Assembly (NCBI GenBank): GCA_016870485.1
Contig: VGBM01000002.1
Coordinates: 62,001-126,000 of the forward strand
Reading direction: 5' to 3'
Origin: Actinomycetota bacterium
Lineage (GTDB): Bacteria > Actinomycetota > Thermoleophilia > Gaiellales > F1-60-MAGs149
DNA: 64,000 bases
The position numbers were made by a program, and so were the translations under genes. Of the stretch, positions 9,362-19,567 are shown one piece after another; the first letter of the stretch is position 1; every line of letters starts with the position of its first letter. The notes beneath the pieces are model-generated. The model saw only the letters and a program-made list of their open reading frames with translations. It had not been told where the DNA came from and searched no databases.

Positions 9362-9705
9362 CAGAACCGGAGACCTCCCTCGCGCGCGCCCTCGGCGAGG
9401 GCCTTCACGCGACCGTGGTACAGGTAGCCGCCGCGGTCGAACACAACGGCGTCGACGCCGGCGGCCTTCGCGCGCTCGGCGAGCAGCGCGCCGGTGGCGC
9501 GCGCCTTGGCGGACTTGTCGCCGTCCTTGACGGCGCGCGAGTCGGCGGCGGCGAGGGTGTGGCCCTTCGCGTCGTCGATGACCTGCGCGTAGATGTCCGT
9601 GTTCGAGCGGAACACGGCCAGGCGGGGGCGCTCGGCGGTGCCGATGATCTTGCCGCGGACGCGGCGGTGGCGGCGCTGGCGGGCCTCTGCGGTTGTGGTC
9701 TTCAT
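9361..9705 (-). CDS. rplR: 50S ribosomal protein L18
   Basis: 5S rRNA-binding protein of 114 residues. It has the basic start [20 protein letters not shown], the conserved [21 protein letters not shown] block and the end [25 protein letters not shown]. It sits between rplF and rpsE as in other spc operons. Confidence 0.98.
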   Translation of the reverse strand: MKTTTAEARQRRHRRVRGKIIGTAERPRLAVFRSNTDIYAQVIDDAKGHTLAAADSRAVKDGDKSAKARATGALLAERAKAAGVDAVVFDRGGYLYHGRVKALAEGAREGGLRF

Positions 9706-9721
9706 GTCCTTCTCTCCGCGC

Positions 9722-10255
9722 CTACGCGCGCTTGCCGACCTTGCGGGCGACGTACTCGCCCGCGTAGCGGATGCCCTTGCCCTTGTACGGCTCCGGCGGG
9801 CGGAGCTTGCGGATCTCCGCGGCCACCTGGCCGACCTTCTGCTTGTCGATGCCGCGCACGATGATCTGCGTGGGCTGCGGCACCTCGAACTCGATGCCGT
9901 CCGGCGCGTCGTACTTCACGGGGTGCGAGTAGCCGAGCGCCAGCTCCAGGTTCTTGCCCTGCGCCTGCGCGCGGTAGCCGACGCCCTGGATCTCGAGCTC
10001 CTTGACGTAGCCCGCGGAGACACCCTCGACCATGTTCGCCACGAGGCTGCGGGTGAGCCCGTGCAGCGCGCGGTGGTTCGGGCGGTCCGTGGGGCGCGCG
10101 ATCGTGATCTCGCCGTCGGCAACGTTGACCGTCATGTCGGGCGAGATCTGCTGCTCGAGCGTGCCCTTCGGGCCCGTCACGGTGACGCGGCCGGGGGCCA
10201 CCTCCACGGTGACGCCCTCAGGCAGGGGGATGATGCGGCGGCCGATGCGGCTCAT
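9722..10255 (-). CDS. rplF: 50S ribosomal protein L6
   Basis: A 177-residue protein with two repeated alpha/beta domains at the GTPase-factor-binding side of the large subunit. The start [15 protein letters not shown] and the C-terminal [19 protein letters not shown] are diagnostic. Four bases separate it from the rpsH stop. Confidence 0.98.
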   Translation of the reverse strand: MSRIGRRIIPLPEGVTVEVAPGRVTVTGPKGTLEQQISPDMTVNVADGEITIARPTDRPNHRALHGLTRSLVANMVEGVSAGYVKELEIQGVGYRAQAQGKNLELALGYSHPVKYDAPDGIEFEVPQPTQIIVRGIDKQKVGQVAAEIRKLRPPEPYKGKGIRYAGEYVARKVGKRA

Positions 10256-10259
10256 GGGG

Positions 10260-10655
10260 CTACCAGACGAAGCACAGCACCTCGCCGCCGACGCCGCGCC
10301 TCTGCGCGTCGGCGGCGGTGCAGATGCCGGTCGAGGTGGACATGATGGCGCAGCCGAGCCCGCCGAGGACGCGCGGCAGGCGGTCCTTCGGGGCGTACAT
10401 GCGGCGGCCGGGCTTGGAGACCCGCTTGAGGCCGTAGATCACGCGCTCGCGGTTCTTGCCGTACTTGAGCTCAATGATCAGCTGCGGCTGCGGGTCGGCG
10501 GCCTCCTCGGACCAGGAGGCGATGTAGCCCTCCTCCTGGAGGATGCGGGCGATCTCACGCTTACTCTTCGAGGTCGGCATGACGACACGGTCGTGCAGCG
10601 CCACGTTGGCGTTGCGGATGCGGGTCAGCATGTCGGCGATGGGATCGTTGACCAT
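10260..10655 (-). CDS. rpsH: 30S ribosomal protein S8
   Basis: A 131-residue 16S rRNA-binding protein. It opens with [20 protein letters not shown] and ends with the conserved [22 protein letters not shown]. In Escherichia coli S8 is the repressor of the spc operon; whether that holds here cannot be seen. The gene follows rpsN by four bases. Confidence 0.98.
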   Translation of the reverse strand: MVNDPIADMLTRIRNANVALHDRVVMPTSKSKREIARILQEEGYIASWSEEAADPQPQLIIELKYGKNRERVIYGLKRVSKPGRRMYAPKDRLPRVLGGLGCAIMSTSTGICTAADAQRRGVGGEVLCFVW

Positions 10656-10659
10656 GGCG

Positions 10660-10845
10660 CTACCAGCTCGACTTCGTCATGCCGGGGATCATGCCCTCGT
10701 GCGCGAGCTGCCGGAGGCAGATGCGGCAGAGGCCGAACTTCTTGTAGACGGCGCGCGAGCGGCCGCACTTCTGGCAGCGCGAGTACGCGCGAACCTCGTA
10801 CTTGGCCGGCCGAGCGGCCTTCATGCGCAGGGCGGTCTTGGCCAT
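10660..10845 (-). CDS. rpsN: 30S ribosomal protein S14 type Z (zinc-binding)
   Basis: The short, 61-residue zinc-binding form of S14, with the ribbon C24-x2-C27 and C40-x2-C43 and the core [21 protein letters not shown]. The start is the ATG at 10845; a longer open frame upstream belongs to rplE. The rplE stop lies one base before this start. Confidence 0.97.
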   Translation of the reverse strand: MAKTALRMKAARPAKYEVRAYSRCQKCGRSRAVYKKFGLCRICLRQLAHEGMIPGMTKSSW

Positions 10846-10846
10846 G

Positions 10847-11410
10847 TCAGGACTCCCGGAACGGCATGCCGAGCGCGCGAAGCAGCTCTCGCGCCTCGTC
10901 GTCGGTGGCCGCGGTCGTGGTGATCGTGATGTCCAGGCCCCGGACCTGGTCAACCTTGTCGTAGTCGATCTCGGGGAAGATGATCTGCTCCCGGATGCCG
11001 AGCGAGTAGTTGCCCCGCCCGTCGAACGACTTCGGGCTGATGCCCCGGAAGTCGCGGATGCGCGGGAGGGCTACCGTCGTCAGGCGGTCGAGGAACTCGT
11101 ACATCAGCTCGCCGCGCAGCGTGACCTTGCAGCCGATCGGCATGCCCTCGCGCAGCTTGAAGCCGGCGATGGACTTGCGGGCGAGCGTCTGGATCGGCTT
11201 CTGGCCCGCGATCAGCGTCATCTGGTCGACGGCGTGGTCGAGGGCCTTGGAGTCGGTCTTCGCGTCCGACACGCCCATGTTGAGCGTGATCTTGGTGACG
11301 CGCGGCGCCTGCATCGGCGACGTGTAGCCGAACTGCTCGACGAGGGCGGCGCGGACGTCGCGCTCGTAGCGCTCCTTGAGCCGGGGGATGTGGGTGGCGG
11401 TATCGGTCAT
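10847..11410 (-). CDS. rplE: 50S ribosomal protein L5
   Basis: 5S rRNA- and P-site-tRNA-contacting protein, 187 residues. Matching blocks are the [16 protein letters not shown] segment, [19 protein letters not shown], the [20 protein letters not shown] stretch, and the C-terminal [18 protein letters not shown]. It abuts rplX with no intervening base. Confidence 0.98.
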   Translation of the reverse strand: MTDTATHIPRLKERYERDVRAALVEQFGYTSPMQAPRVTKITLNMGVSDAKTDSKALDHAVDQMTLIAGQKPIQTLARKSIAGFKLREGMPIGCKVTLRGELMYEFLDRLTTVALPRIRDFRGISPKSFDGRGNYSLGIREQIIFPEIDYDKVDQVRGLDITITTTAATDDEARELLRALGMPFRES

Positions 11411-11755
11411 TTACTTGTCGATGTGCGTTCCGCACTTCTTGCAGACGCGGACCTTGCGGCCGTCGCCCACGGTGTCGTAGGAGATCCGGGTCGCCGCGTC
11501 GCAGGACGGGCAGACCAGCATCACGTTGGAGCGGCGCAGCGGCTGCTCGAGGTCGAGGACGCCGCCGGGGGCCATCTGCTGGCCGCTCGTGCCGGGCACG
11601 GGGCGCGGCTTCGTGTGGCGGCGCGCGACGTTGCGGCCCTCGACGATCAGGCGGTCCTTCGCCGGCTCGACCGAGATGACCTTGCCGCGCTTGCCGCGGT
11701 CCTTGCCGGTCACGACCTCGATCGTGTCGTCCTTGCGGATGCCGAGGCCGCTCAT
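11411..11755 (-). CDS. rplX: 50S ribosomal protein L24 with C-terminal zinc ribbon
   Basis: A 114-residue assembly-initiator protein of the large subunit. Residues 8-40 form the KOW motif (KDDTIEVVTGKDRGKRGKVI). The C-terminal third has two CxxC knuckles, C82/C85 and C105/C108, typical of the zinc-ribbon-bearing form found in many Gram-positive phyla. It overlaps rplN by one base. Confidence 0.97.
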   Translation of the reverse strand: MSGLGIRKDDTIEVVTGKDRGKRGKVISVEPAKDRLIVEGRNVARRHTKPRPVPGTSGQQMAPGGVLDLEQPLRRSNVMLVCPSCDAATRISYDTVGDGRKVRVCKKCGTHIDK

Positions 11756-12123
11756 CAGAGCACCTCCGGGGCGAGGGAGACGATGCGCATGAAGTTCTTC
11801 TCGCGCAGCTCGCGCGCGACGGGCCCGAAGATGCGGGTGCCGCGCGGGTTGCCGGCGGGATCGATGATCACGGCCGCGTTGTCGTCGAAGCGGATGTTCG
11901 TGCCGTCGTCGCGGTGGTGCGACTTGGTGGTGCGCACGACGACCGCGTGCACGACCTCGCCCTTCTTGACGGTGCCGTTCGGGGTCGCCTGCTTGACCGT
12001 GGCCACGATGATGTCCCCCACGCCGGCGTAGCGGCGGTGCGAGCCGCCGCGGACGCGGATACAGAGGATCTCGCGGGCGCCGGTGTTGTCGGCGACGCGG
12101 AGGCGGGACTCCTGCTGGATCAC
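11755..12123 (-). CDS. rplN: 50S ribosomal protein L14
   Basis: A 122-residue protein at the subunit interface. The start [19 protein letters not shown] and the block [20 protein letters not shown] are conserved, and it ends with the [12 protein letters not shown] segment. The GTG start at 12123 overlaps the rpsQ stop by four bases (GTGA). Confidence 0.98.
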   Translation of the reverse strand: MIQQESRLRVADNTGAREILCIRVRGGSHRRYAGVGDIIVATVKQATPNGTVKKGEVVHAVVVRTTKSHHRDDGTNIRFDDNAAVIIDPAGNPRGTRIFGPVARELREKNFMRIVSLAPEVL

Positions 12124-12821
12124 TTGGCCGCCTCGACGATCTCGACCAGGCGCCAGTGCTTCGTCTTCGAGAGCGGGCGGGTCTCGACGACGCGCACGGT
12201 GTCGCCGATCTTGGCCTCGTTCCTCTCGTCGTGCGCGTGCAGGGTCATTGAGCGGCGCATGATCTTCTTGTATTTCGGGTGCGCCTTGAGGACGTCGACC
12301 CGGACCGTGATCGTCTGCTCCATCTTGTCGGAGGTGACGACGCCGCGGCGCTCGCGGCGGGAGCCGGCCTCGGCCTCCTGGGCCGGGGTGCGGACGTACG
12401 CGCCGCCGCCCGTCTCGCCGCGCCGGCGACGGCGCGCCGCCGCGGACTTCTGGCGCAGCTCGGCGCGCTCCGCGGCCGTGGTGCGCACGCGGCGCAGCCG
12501 GGGCTTGCGCGGGGAGCGCTTCTTCTTCTCCTTGGGGGCCTCCTCGACGGGGGCCTCCTCGACGGGGGCCTCCTCGGCGGGAGCCTCCTCGGCGGCGGCC
12601 TCAGCCGCGGGCTCCTCGGCAGGGGCCTCCTCGGCCACGGGCTCCTCCGCGGGAGCCTCCTCGGCGGCGGCCTCAGCCGCGGGCTCCTCGGCAGGAGCCT
12701 CCTCGGCCACGGGCTCCTCCACGGCAGCCTCCTCGGCGGCGGGGGCCTCGTCGGCCTCGGCGGCGGGCGCCTCGTCCACGGGGGTCTCCTCCACCTCGGG
12801 GTTCTCGGTCTCGTCGCTCAC
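12120..12821 (-). CDS. rpsQ: 30S ribosomal protein S17 with long acidic N-terminal extension
   Basis: The S17 fold, a 16S rRNA-binding OB barrel, occupies only residues 156-233 ([20 protein letters not shown] to the end). It is preceded by an unusual 155-residue extension: an acidic Ala/Glu/Pro/Val segment (1-97, built of EEAPAEEP-like units) and a basic segment (98-158, [15 protein letters not shown] and AARRRRRGE). Ordinary S17 is 80-110 residues. The extension is in frame from a GTG at 12821 that overlaps the rpmC stop (GTGA). An internal start just before the core is possible, but no good ribosome-binding site is evident there. A 72-bp tandem duplication lies in the acidic part. Confidence 0.93.
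   Translation of the reverse strand: MSDETENPEVEETPVDEAPAAEADEAPAAEEAAVEEPVAEEAPAEEPAAEAAAEEAPAEEPVAEEAPAEEPAAEAAAEEAPAEEAPVEEAPVEEAPKEKKKRSPRKPRLRRVRTTAAERAELRQKSAAARRRRRGETGGGAYVRTPAQEAEAGSRRERRGVVTSDKMEQTITVRVDVLKAHPKYKKIMRRSMTLHAHDERNEAKIGDTVRVVETRPLSKTKHWRLVEIVEAAK
12581..12724 (-). repeat. 72-bp tandem duplication inside rpsQ
   Basis: Two adjacent 72-base copies (12581-12652 and 12653-12724) differ at only two positions by eye. They encode the 24-residue unit of the acidic S17 extension. The low divergence indicates a recent duplication or conversion by slippage. Confidence 0.9.
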
Positions 12822-13027
12822 CGCGTGCCGTCCTCCTGGCCCTCGGCCATCTCGCCCTGCACCGTCAGAAGGCGCGCGAGCTCGCGCCGCGCCAGGTTCA
12901 GGCGCGACGTGTCCTCGAGCGCGCCGGTGGCGTGCTGGAAGCGCAGGTTGAACAGCTCCTGGCGCGCGTCGGCGACCTGCTTGGCGACGTCGTCGGGGCT
13001 CATCGCGCGGATCTCACTAGCCTTCAA
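12818..13027 (-). CDS. rpmC: 50S ribosomal protein L29
   Basis: Small helical protein at the tunnel exit that contacts trigger factor and the signal recognition particle. The core [20 protein letters not shown] and [16 protein letters not shown] match L29. I start it at the TTG at 13027 because a GAGAGG Shine-Dalgarno sequence lies nine bases before it, and the family normally begins M-K-A-S-E. The GTG at 13036 would add three residues but directly abuts that GAGAGG. The 5' end lies inside the rplP coding sequence, so the genes overlap. Confidence 0.93.
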   Translation of the reverse strand: MKASEIRAMSPDDVAKQVADARQELFNLRFQHATGALEDTSRLNLARRELARLLTVQGEMAEGQEDGTR

Positions 13028-13442
13028 AGAGATCACCCTCTCGCGTCACGACCGCGCAGCGGATCGGGAGCTTCTGGGCGGCGAGGCGCATGGCCTCGCG
13101 GGCCAGGGGCTCCGGCACGCCGGCCAGCTCGAACATGATGCGGCCCGGGCGCACGACGGCGACCCAGAACTCCGGCGAGCCCTTACCTGAGCCCATGCGG
13201 GTCTCCGCGGGCTTCTTGGTGACGGGCTTGTCGGGGAAGATCGTGATCCAGACCTTGCCGCCACGCTTGATCTTGCGGGTCATGGCGATACGGGCGGCCT
13301 CGATCTGGCGGGCGGTGACCCAGCCCTCCTCCATCGCCTTCAGCCCGTACTCGCCGAAGGTGACGCGGGCGTGGCCCTTGGTCTCGCCGGTCCGGCGGCC
13401 CCGGTGCACGCGGCGGTGCTTGACGCGACGCGGCATCAGCAT
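13017..13442 (-). CDS. rplP: 50S ribosomal protein L16
   Basis: A 141-residue protein near the A-site tRNA elbow. The start [17 protein letters not shown], the [20 protein letters not shown] block and [20 protein letters not shown] are diagnostic. Its ATG overlaps the rpsC stop (TGATG). A second in-frame ATG two codons later is also possible. Confidence 0.98.
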   Translation of the reverse strand: MLMPRRVKHRRVHRGRRTGETKGHARVTFGEYGLKAMEEGWVTARQIEAARIAMTRKIKRGGKVWITIFPDKPVTKKPAETRMGSGKGSPEFWVAVVRPGRIMFELAGVPEPLAREAMRLAAQKLPIRCAVVTREGDLFEG

Positions 13443-14569
13443 CAGGACTCACCCTCCTCGGACGCGGCGGGCTCCTCGGCGGGGCCCTCGGCCTCGGCGG
13501 CGGGCGCCTCCTCAGCGGCCGGCTCCGCGGCAGGGGCCTCCTCGACGGCAGCCTCGACCACGGCCTCCTCGACCACGGCCTCGGGCGCCTCGGCGGCGGG
13601 GGCCTCGAGGACCTCCTCCACCACGGTCTCCTCGACCACGGCCTCGTCGACCGGCGGCGTCTCGGGCCGCGGGCGGGCGCGCCGGCCCGCGGGGACGGAC
13701 GGACCGCTCAGGCGGGGCTGGTTCGGACCGCCGGGGCCTCCCTGGCCGCCACGCGGCCGGCGGCCGCCGTCGGGGCGGTCGCCGCGCTCGCCACCGCCGG
13801 CGCGATCGCCGCCGGGGCCGCCGCGACGCCGCGCGGGACGCGCGGGGCCGAGCTCCTCGATCGCACCCTTGGCGCCGCCCCTGCGGCGGCGGGCGTCGAC
13901 CTCGCCGAGGCGCGTGGCGCCCTGGTCGTCGGACTCGTAGCCCTCCGGCATGATCTCGCCCTTGTTGATCCAGACCTTGACGCCGATGCGGCCGTAGGTG
14001 GTCTTGGCCTCGGCGAAGCCGTAGTCGATGTCGGCGCGCAGCGTCTGCAGGGGCACGCGGCCCTCCGAGTACTGCTCGGTGCGGCTCATCTCGCCGCCGC
14101 CGAGGCGGCCGCCGCACTTGATGCGGACGCCCTGGGCGCCGGAGCGCACCGCGGACTGCATCGAGCGCTTCATCGCGCGGCGGAAGGCGACGCGGTTCTG
14201 CAGCTGCTCGGCGACCGACTGCGCCATCAGGCGCGCGTCGAGCTCGGGGCGCTTGATCTCGTTGATGTTGATCTGGACGGCGCGGCCGGTGATCGCGTGG
14301 ACCTCCTTGCGGAGCGCGTCCACCTCGACGCCGGACTTGCCGATCACGATGCCCGGGCGGGCCGTGTAGATGTCGATCGTGATCTTCTGCGAGTCCTTGC
14401 GGATGTGGATGTCCGAGAGGCCCGCGTGGCTCAGCTTCTTGTTGATGTGCTCGCGGATCCGGATGTCCTCGCCGAGGTAGCGGGAGAACTCGCGGTCCGA
14501 GCACCAGTTCGACTTCCAGTCGTGGATGATCCCCACGCGAAGGCCGCCAGGATGCACCTTCTGACCCAT
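13442..14569 (-). CDS. rpsC: 30S ribosomal protein S3 with long C-terminal extension
   Basis: The core (1-207) carries the KH RNA-binding domain with [14 protein letters not shown] and the C-terminal S3 domain ([22 protein letters not shown]), forming part of the mRNA entry helicase. The protein then runs on to 375 residues, against the usual 210-280. An Arg/Gly-rich segment (226-303) is followed by an acidic Glu/Ala/Val segment (304-375) resembling the S17 extension. It starts at the ATG at 14569, overlapping the rplV stop (TGATG); the longer open frame upstream is a shadow of rplV and rplB. Confidence 0.95.
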   Translation of the reverse strand: MGQKVHPGGLRVGIIHDWKSNWCSDREFSRYLGEDIRIREHINKKLSHAGLSDIHIRKDSQKITIDIYTARPGIVIGKSGVEVDALRKEVHAITGRAVQININEIKRPELDARLMAQSVAEQLQNRVAFRRAMKRSMQSAVRSGAQGVRIKCGGRLGGGEMSRTEQYSEGRVPLQTLRADIDYGFAEAKTTYGRIGVKVWINKGEIMPEGYESDDQGATRLGEVDARRRRGGAKGAIEELGPARPARRRGGPGGDRAGGGERGDRPDGGRRPRGGQGGPGGPNQPRLSGPSVPAGRRARPRPETPPVDEAVVEETVVEEVLEAPAAEAPEAVVEEAVVEAAVEEAPAAEPAAEEAPAAEAEGPAEEPAASEEGES

Positions 14570-15327
14570 CAGGCCTTCTCCCCGTCGTCGGTCTTCTTCG
14601 GCGTGCGCGGCCTCGGCGGCGGCTTCTTCTCGGCGTCGCCCTCCGCCTTCGGCTTCGCGGCGCGCTTCGGCTTCGCGGCGGGCGCGTCGCCCTCGGCCTT
14701 CGGCTTGGCGGCGCGCTTCGGCTTCGCGGCGGGCGCGTCGCCCTCGACCTTCGGCTTGGCGGCTCGCTTCGGCTTGGCCGGGGCCGCCTCGGCGGCGGCC
14801 TCGGCGACGGCCTCCTCGGCCGCGGTGGCGGCTGCGGTCTCGACCTCGGCGCCCTGCGCCTGCTTCGAGGCGGCGACGCGCTTGGCGCGCGTGCCGTCCG
14901 ACGACGCCTTCTTCGGCGCGGCGGCGGCCTCGGTGGCGCCCGCCTGGACGATGATCTCGCCCGTCGTCGAGCGCAGCAGGATCACGATGTGCGAGGTGCG
15001 CTTGCGGATGCGGCTGGCGCGGCCGCGGGCGCGCGGCTTGAAGCGCTTGATCGTGAAGCCCTCGTTGGCGTAGGCGGCGTGTACCACGAGGTCGTCGGGC
15101 GAGAGCCCGTGGTTGACCTCGGCGTTGGTGACGGCCGAGCGCAGGACGAGCTCGACGTCCTTCGCCGCGTCGCGCGGCGAGAACAGGAGCTGGCGGCGCG
15201 CGTCGAGGACGCTGCGCCCGCGGATGTCCTCGAGCACGAGGCGCACCTTGCGCGGCGAGGAGCGCACGTGCCGCGCCTCGGCGCGGACGAGGCCCGTGCT
15301 CGCGTAGGAGAAGCGCTTGTCGGACAT
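14569..15327 (-). CDS. rplV: 50S ribosomal protein L22 with lysine/alanine-rich tail
   Basis: Residues 1-128 are L22, with [19 protein letters not shown] at the start and [21 protein letters not shown], whose beta hairpin lines the exit tunnel. Residues 129-252 are extra. They form an Ala/Glu stretch and then three copies of a 17-residue unit with the core [15 protein letters not shown], resembling histone H1-like or AT-hook-flanking basic tails. Standard L22 has 110-120 residues. It overlaps rpsS and rpsC by one base each. Confidence 0.95.
   Translation of the reverse strand: MSDKRFSYASTGLVRAEARHVRSSPRKVRLVLEDIRGRSVLDARRQLLFSPRDAAKDVELVLRSAVTNAEVNHGLSPDDLVVHAAYANEGFTIKRFKPRARGRASRIRKRTSHIVILLRSTTGEIIVQAGATEAAAAPKKASSDGTRAKRVAASKQAQGAEVETAAATAAEEAVAEAAAEAAPAKPKRAAKPKVEGDAPAAKPKRAAKPKAEGDAPAAKPKRAAKPKAEGDAEKKPPPRPRTPKKTDDGEKA
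14645..14783 (-). repeat. 51-bp tandem repeats inside rplV
   Basis: About 2.7 copies of a 51-base unit begin at 14645, 14696 and 14747. Copies differ at a handful of bases and encode the Lys/Pro/Ala tail of L22. The period is a multiple of three, so copy number can change without breaking the frame. Confidence 0.88.
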
Positions 15328-15605
15328 CAGCCGCGCCTCGACTGCTTGTCGGCGGCGTGGCCGCGGTAGGTCCGGGTCGGGGCGAACTCACCGAGCTTGT
15401 GCCCGACCATCGCCTCGGAGACGAACACGGGGACGTGCTTGCGCCCGTCGTGGACCGCGATCGTGTGGCCGACCATCTCCGGGAAGATCGTCGACGCGCG
15501 CGACCAGGTCTTGAGCATCTTCTTGTCCTTGGCGGCGTTCTGCTCCTCGATGCGCTTGAGGAGCCGCTCGTCCACGTAGGGACCCTTCTTCGACGACCGG
15601 GACAT
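15327..15605 (-). CDS. rpsS: 30S ribosomal protein S19
   Basis: A 92-residue head protein. The start [20 protein letters not shown], the block [21 protein letters not shown] and the end [19 protein letters not shown] are conserved. It lies three bases after rplB and overlaps rplV by one base. Confidence 0.98.
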   Translation of the reverse strand: MSRSSKKGPYVDERLLKRIEEQNAAKDKKMLKTWSRASTIFPEMVGHTIAVHDGRKHVPVFVSEAMVGHKLGEFAPTRTYRGHAADKQSRRG

Positions 15606-15608
15606 GCG

Positions 15609-16447
<839 letters not shown>

Positions 16448-16448
<1 letters not shown>

Positions 16449-16750
16449 TACGCGACCCCCTCGAAGATCGGGATGGACTGGCCGGCGGCGACCTGCACCA
16501 CGGCCTTCTTGCCGCCGGGCCGCGTGCCGCGGTGGACGCCGCGGCGCTTCGGCTTGGCGGGCACGTTGACCATGCGGACCTCGACGACGTCGACGTCGAA
16601 GATCTCCTCAATCGCCTGGCGGACCTGGGTCTTGTGGGCGTCGGGGTGCACGCGGAACGTGTACTTGCCGCTCGCCGTCAGCGAGTACGACTTCTCGCTG
16701 ACCACGGGGCCGAGGATCACGGAGCGGGCATCGGGCGTGGTCGAGCTCAT
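16448..16750 (-). CDS. rplW: 50S ribosomal protein L23
   Basis: A 100-residue tunnel-exit protein that docks trigger factor and the signal recognition particle. The [13 protein letters not shown] start region and [20 protein letters not shown] match the family. The ATG at 16750 overlaps the rplD stop (ATGA); the open frame upstream shadows rplD. Confidence 0.98.
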
Positions 16751-17382
16751 GCCACGGCCTCCTTCGCCGCCGGGCCGAGGGTGCGCACGATCTCGGCGAG
16801 CGCGGCCTCGGAGACGAGCAGCCGGCGCGCCCACAGCAGATCGCCGACGCCGACCTCGGCCGGGGTCAGGACCGCGGAGCGCGGCAGGTTGCGGAACGAC
16901 AGCGCCGCGGCCTCCTCCTCGGGCTGGACGACGACCACGAGGGGCGCCTGCATCCAGCCGTCGACGAGCTTGAGGGCGTCCTTCGTCTTCGGGGATTCGA
17001 AGCCGCCCGCGGCGAAGACGCCGATCGTGCCGAGCCGGGCGTGCTGCGAGAGGCCCATGCAGCGGGCCTTGCGGTACGCCTTCTTGTTGACCTTGACCGC
17101 GTACGAGCGCGGCTGCGGGCCGAACACGACGCCGCCGCCGGTGAACTGCGCCGCACGGGTCGTGCCCTGGCGGGCGCGGCCGGTGCCCTTCTGGCGGAAC
17201 GGCTTGGCGCGGCCGCCCGCGACCATGCCGCGGGTCTTCGTGGCGTGCGTGCCCTGGCGGCGGCCGGCGTTCTCCGCCGTCACGACCTCGTGCAGGAGCC
17301 CGGCCGAGGCCTCGACGCCGAACACGGCCTCGGGCAGGGGCACGCTGCCCTTGCCGCCGACGATGGGAGCGGTGAGGGCCAT
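16747..17382 (-). CDS. rplD: 50S ribosomal protein L4
   Basis: A 211-residue protein whose extended loop reaches the exit tunnel, here in the THATKTRGMVAGGRAKPFRQ region and the following KGTGRARQG. In E. coli L4 also represses the S10 operon. The ATG overlaps the rplC stop (TGATG). Confidence 0.98.
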   Translation of the reverse strand: MALTAPIVGGKGSVPLPEAVFGVEASAGLLHEVVTAENAGRRQGTHATKTRGMVAGGRAKPFRQKGTGRARQGTTRAAQFTGGGVVFGPQPRSYAVKVNKKAYRKARCMGLSQHARLGTIGVFAAGGFESPKTKDALKLVDGWMQAPLVVVVQPEEEAAALSFRNLPRSAVLTPAEVGVGDLLWARRLLVSEAALAEIVRTLGPAAKEAVA

Positions 17383-17999
17383 CAGTGCGCGTCCTCCCGG
17401 ATCTCGACGAGGCCGCCGGTCGGGCCCGGGACCGCGCCCGACACCAGCAGCACGTTGCGCTGCGGGTCGACGTCGATCACGGTCAGCCCGCGCTGGGTGA
17501 CCCGCTCGTTGCCCATCTGGCCCGCCATCCGCTTGCCCTTGAAGACGCGCGACGGCCAGGCGGACTGGCCGATCGAGCCGGGCGCGCGGACGTTGTGCGA
17601 GCCGTGCGTGACGGGGCCGCGGCTGAAGTTGTGCCGCTTGATCGTGCCCGCGAAGCCCTTGCCGACGCTCGTGCCGGAGACCTTGATGTGGTCGCCCGGC
17701 CCGAACACCGAGACGGTCACCGCCTCGCCGACGGCGAGCTCGGTGGTGCCGCGGAACTCCCGCAGGTGCTTGTGCGGGCCGACCCCCGCCGTGGCCAGGT
17801 GGCCGGCCTCGGGCTTCGAGATGGCGTCGCGATCGACGGCCTCGTACGCGAGCTGCACGCCGTCGTACCCATCCGCCTCGGCGGTGCGCACGCCGACGAT
17901 CGGGCAGGGGCCCGCCTCGATCACGGTCACGGGCAGGCGCGCCCCGTCCTCCGTGAAGAGCTGGGTCATGCCCAGCTTGCGTCCGATGATTGCCTTCAT
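17382..17999 (-). CDS. rplC: 50S ribosomal protein L3
   Basis: A 205-residue early-assembly protein. It begins MKAIIGRKLGMTQLF and contains the loop with HGSHNVRAPGSIGQSAWPSR and GKRMAGQMGNERVT that reaches toward the peptidyl-transferase centre. It follows rpsJ by four bases. Confidence 0.98.
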   Translation of the reverse strand: MKAIIGRKLGMTQLFTEDGARLPVTVIEAGPCPIVGVRTAEADGYDGVQLAYEAVDRDAISKPEAGHLATAGVGPHKHLREFRGTTELAVGEAVTVSVFGPGDHIKVSGTSVGKGFAGTIKRHNFSRGPVTHGSHNVRAPGSIGQSAWPSRVFKGKRMAGQMGNERVTQRGLTVIDVDPQRNVLLVSGAVPGPTGGLVEIREDAH

Positions 18000-18003
18000 G
18001 TCG

Positions 18004-18312
18004 CTAGAGCTTGATCTCGATGTCGATGCCGGCGGGCAGATCGAGCCGCATCAGCGAGTCGACCGTCTTCGGCGTGGGGGAATGGATGTCGATCAGCCGC
18101 TTGTGGGTCCGGATCTCGAAGTGCTCCCGCGAGTCCTTGTCCTTGAACGGCGACCGGATCACGCAGTAGACGTTCTTCTCCGTGGGCAGGGGCACCGGGC
18201 CGGACACGGTCGCGCCGGAGCGCACCGCCGTGTCGACGATGTCCTTTGCCGACCGGTCCAGCGTCTGGTGGTCGTAGCCCTTGAGGCGGATGCGGATCTT
18301 CTGCTCGGCCAA
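18004..18312 (-). CDS. rpsJ: 30S ribosomal protein S10 (NusE), TTG start
   Basis: A 102-residue small-subunit protein that is also the NusE transcription antitermination factor binding NusG. The core [18 protein letters not shown] and [19 protein letters not shown] is diagnostic. The only codon giving the normal family start (M-A-E-Q-K) is a TTG at 18312, five bases after the tuf stop, with AGTAGGA just before it. The gene therefore appears to use TTG and to be coupled to tuf. Confidence 0.95.
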   Translation of the reverse strand: MAEQKIRIRLKGYDHQTLDRSAKDIVDTAVRSGATVSGPVPLPTEKNVYCVIRSPFKDKDSREHFEIRTHKRLIDIHSPTPKTVDSLMRLDLPAGIDIEIKL

Positions 18313-18317
18313 TGGTC

Positions 18318-19502
<1,185 letters not shown>

Positions 19503-19567
19503 CGTCTTCTCCGGGGCTCTCTGGTCGTCTGTCTTGCTCGGTCTCGGTGGTCTGGGCTGGTGGCGGG

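Noticed and set aside
14645-14783. Repeats in rplV as a CRISPR array or mobile repeat
   Set aside because: The units are tandem without spacers, in frame, and encode a regular peptide repeat.
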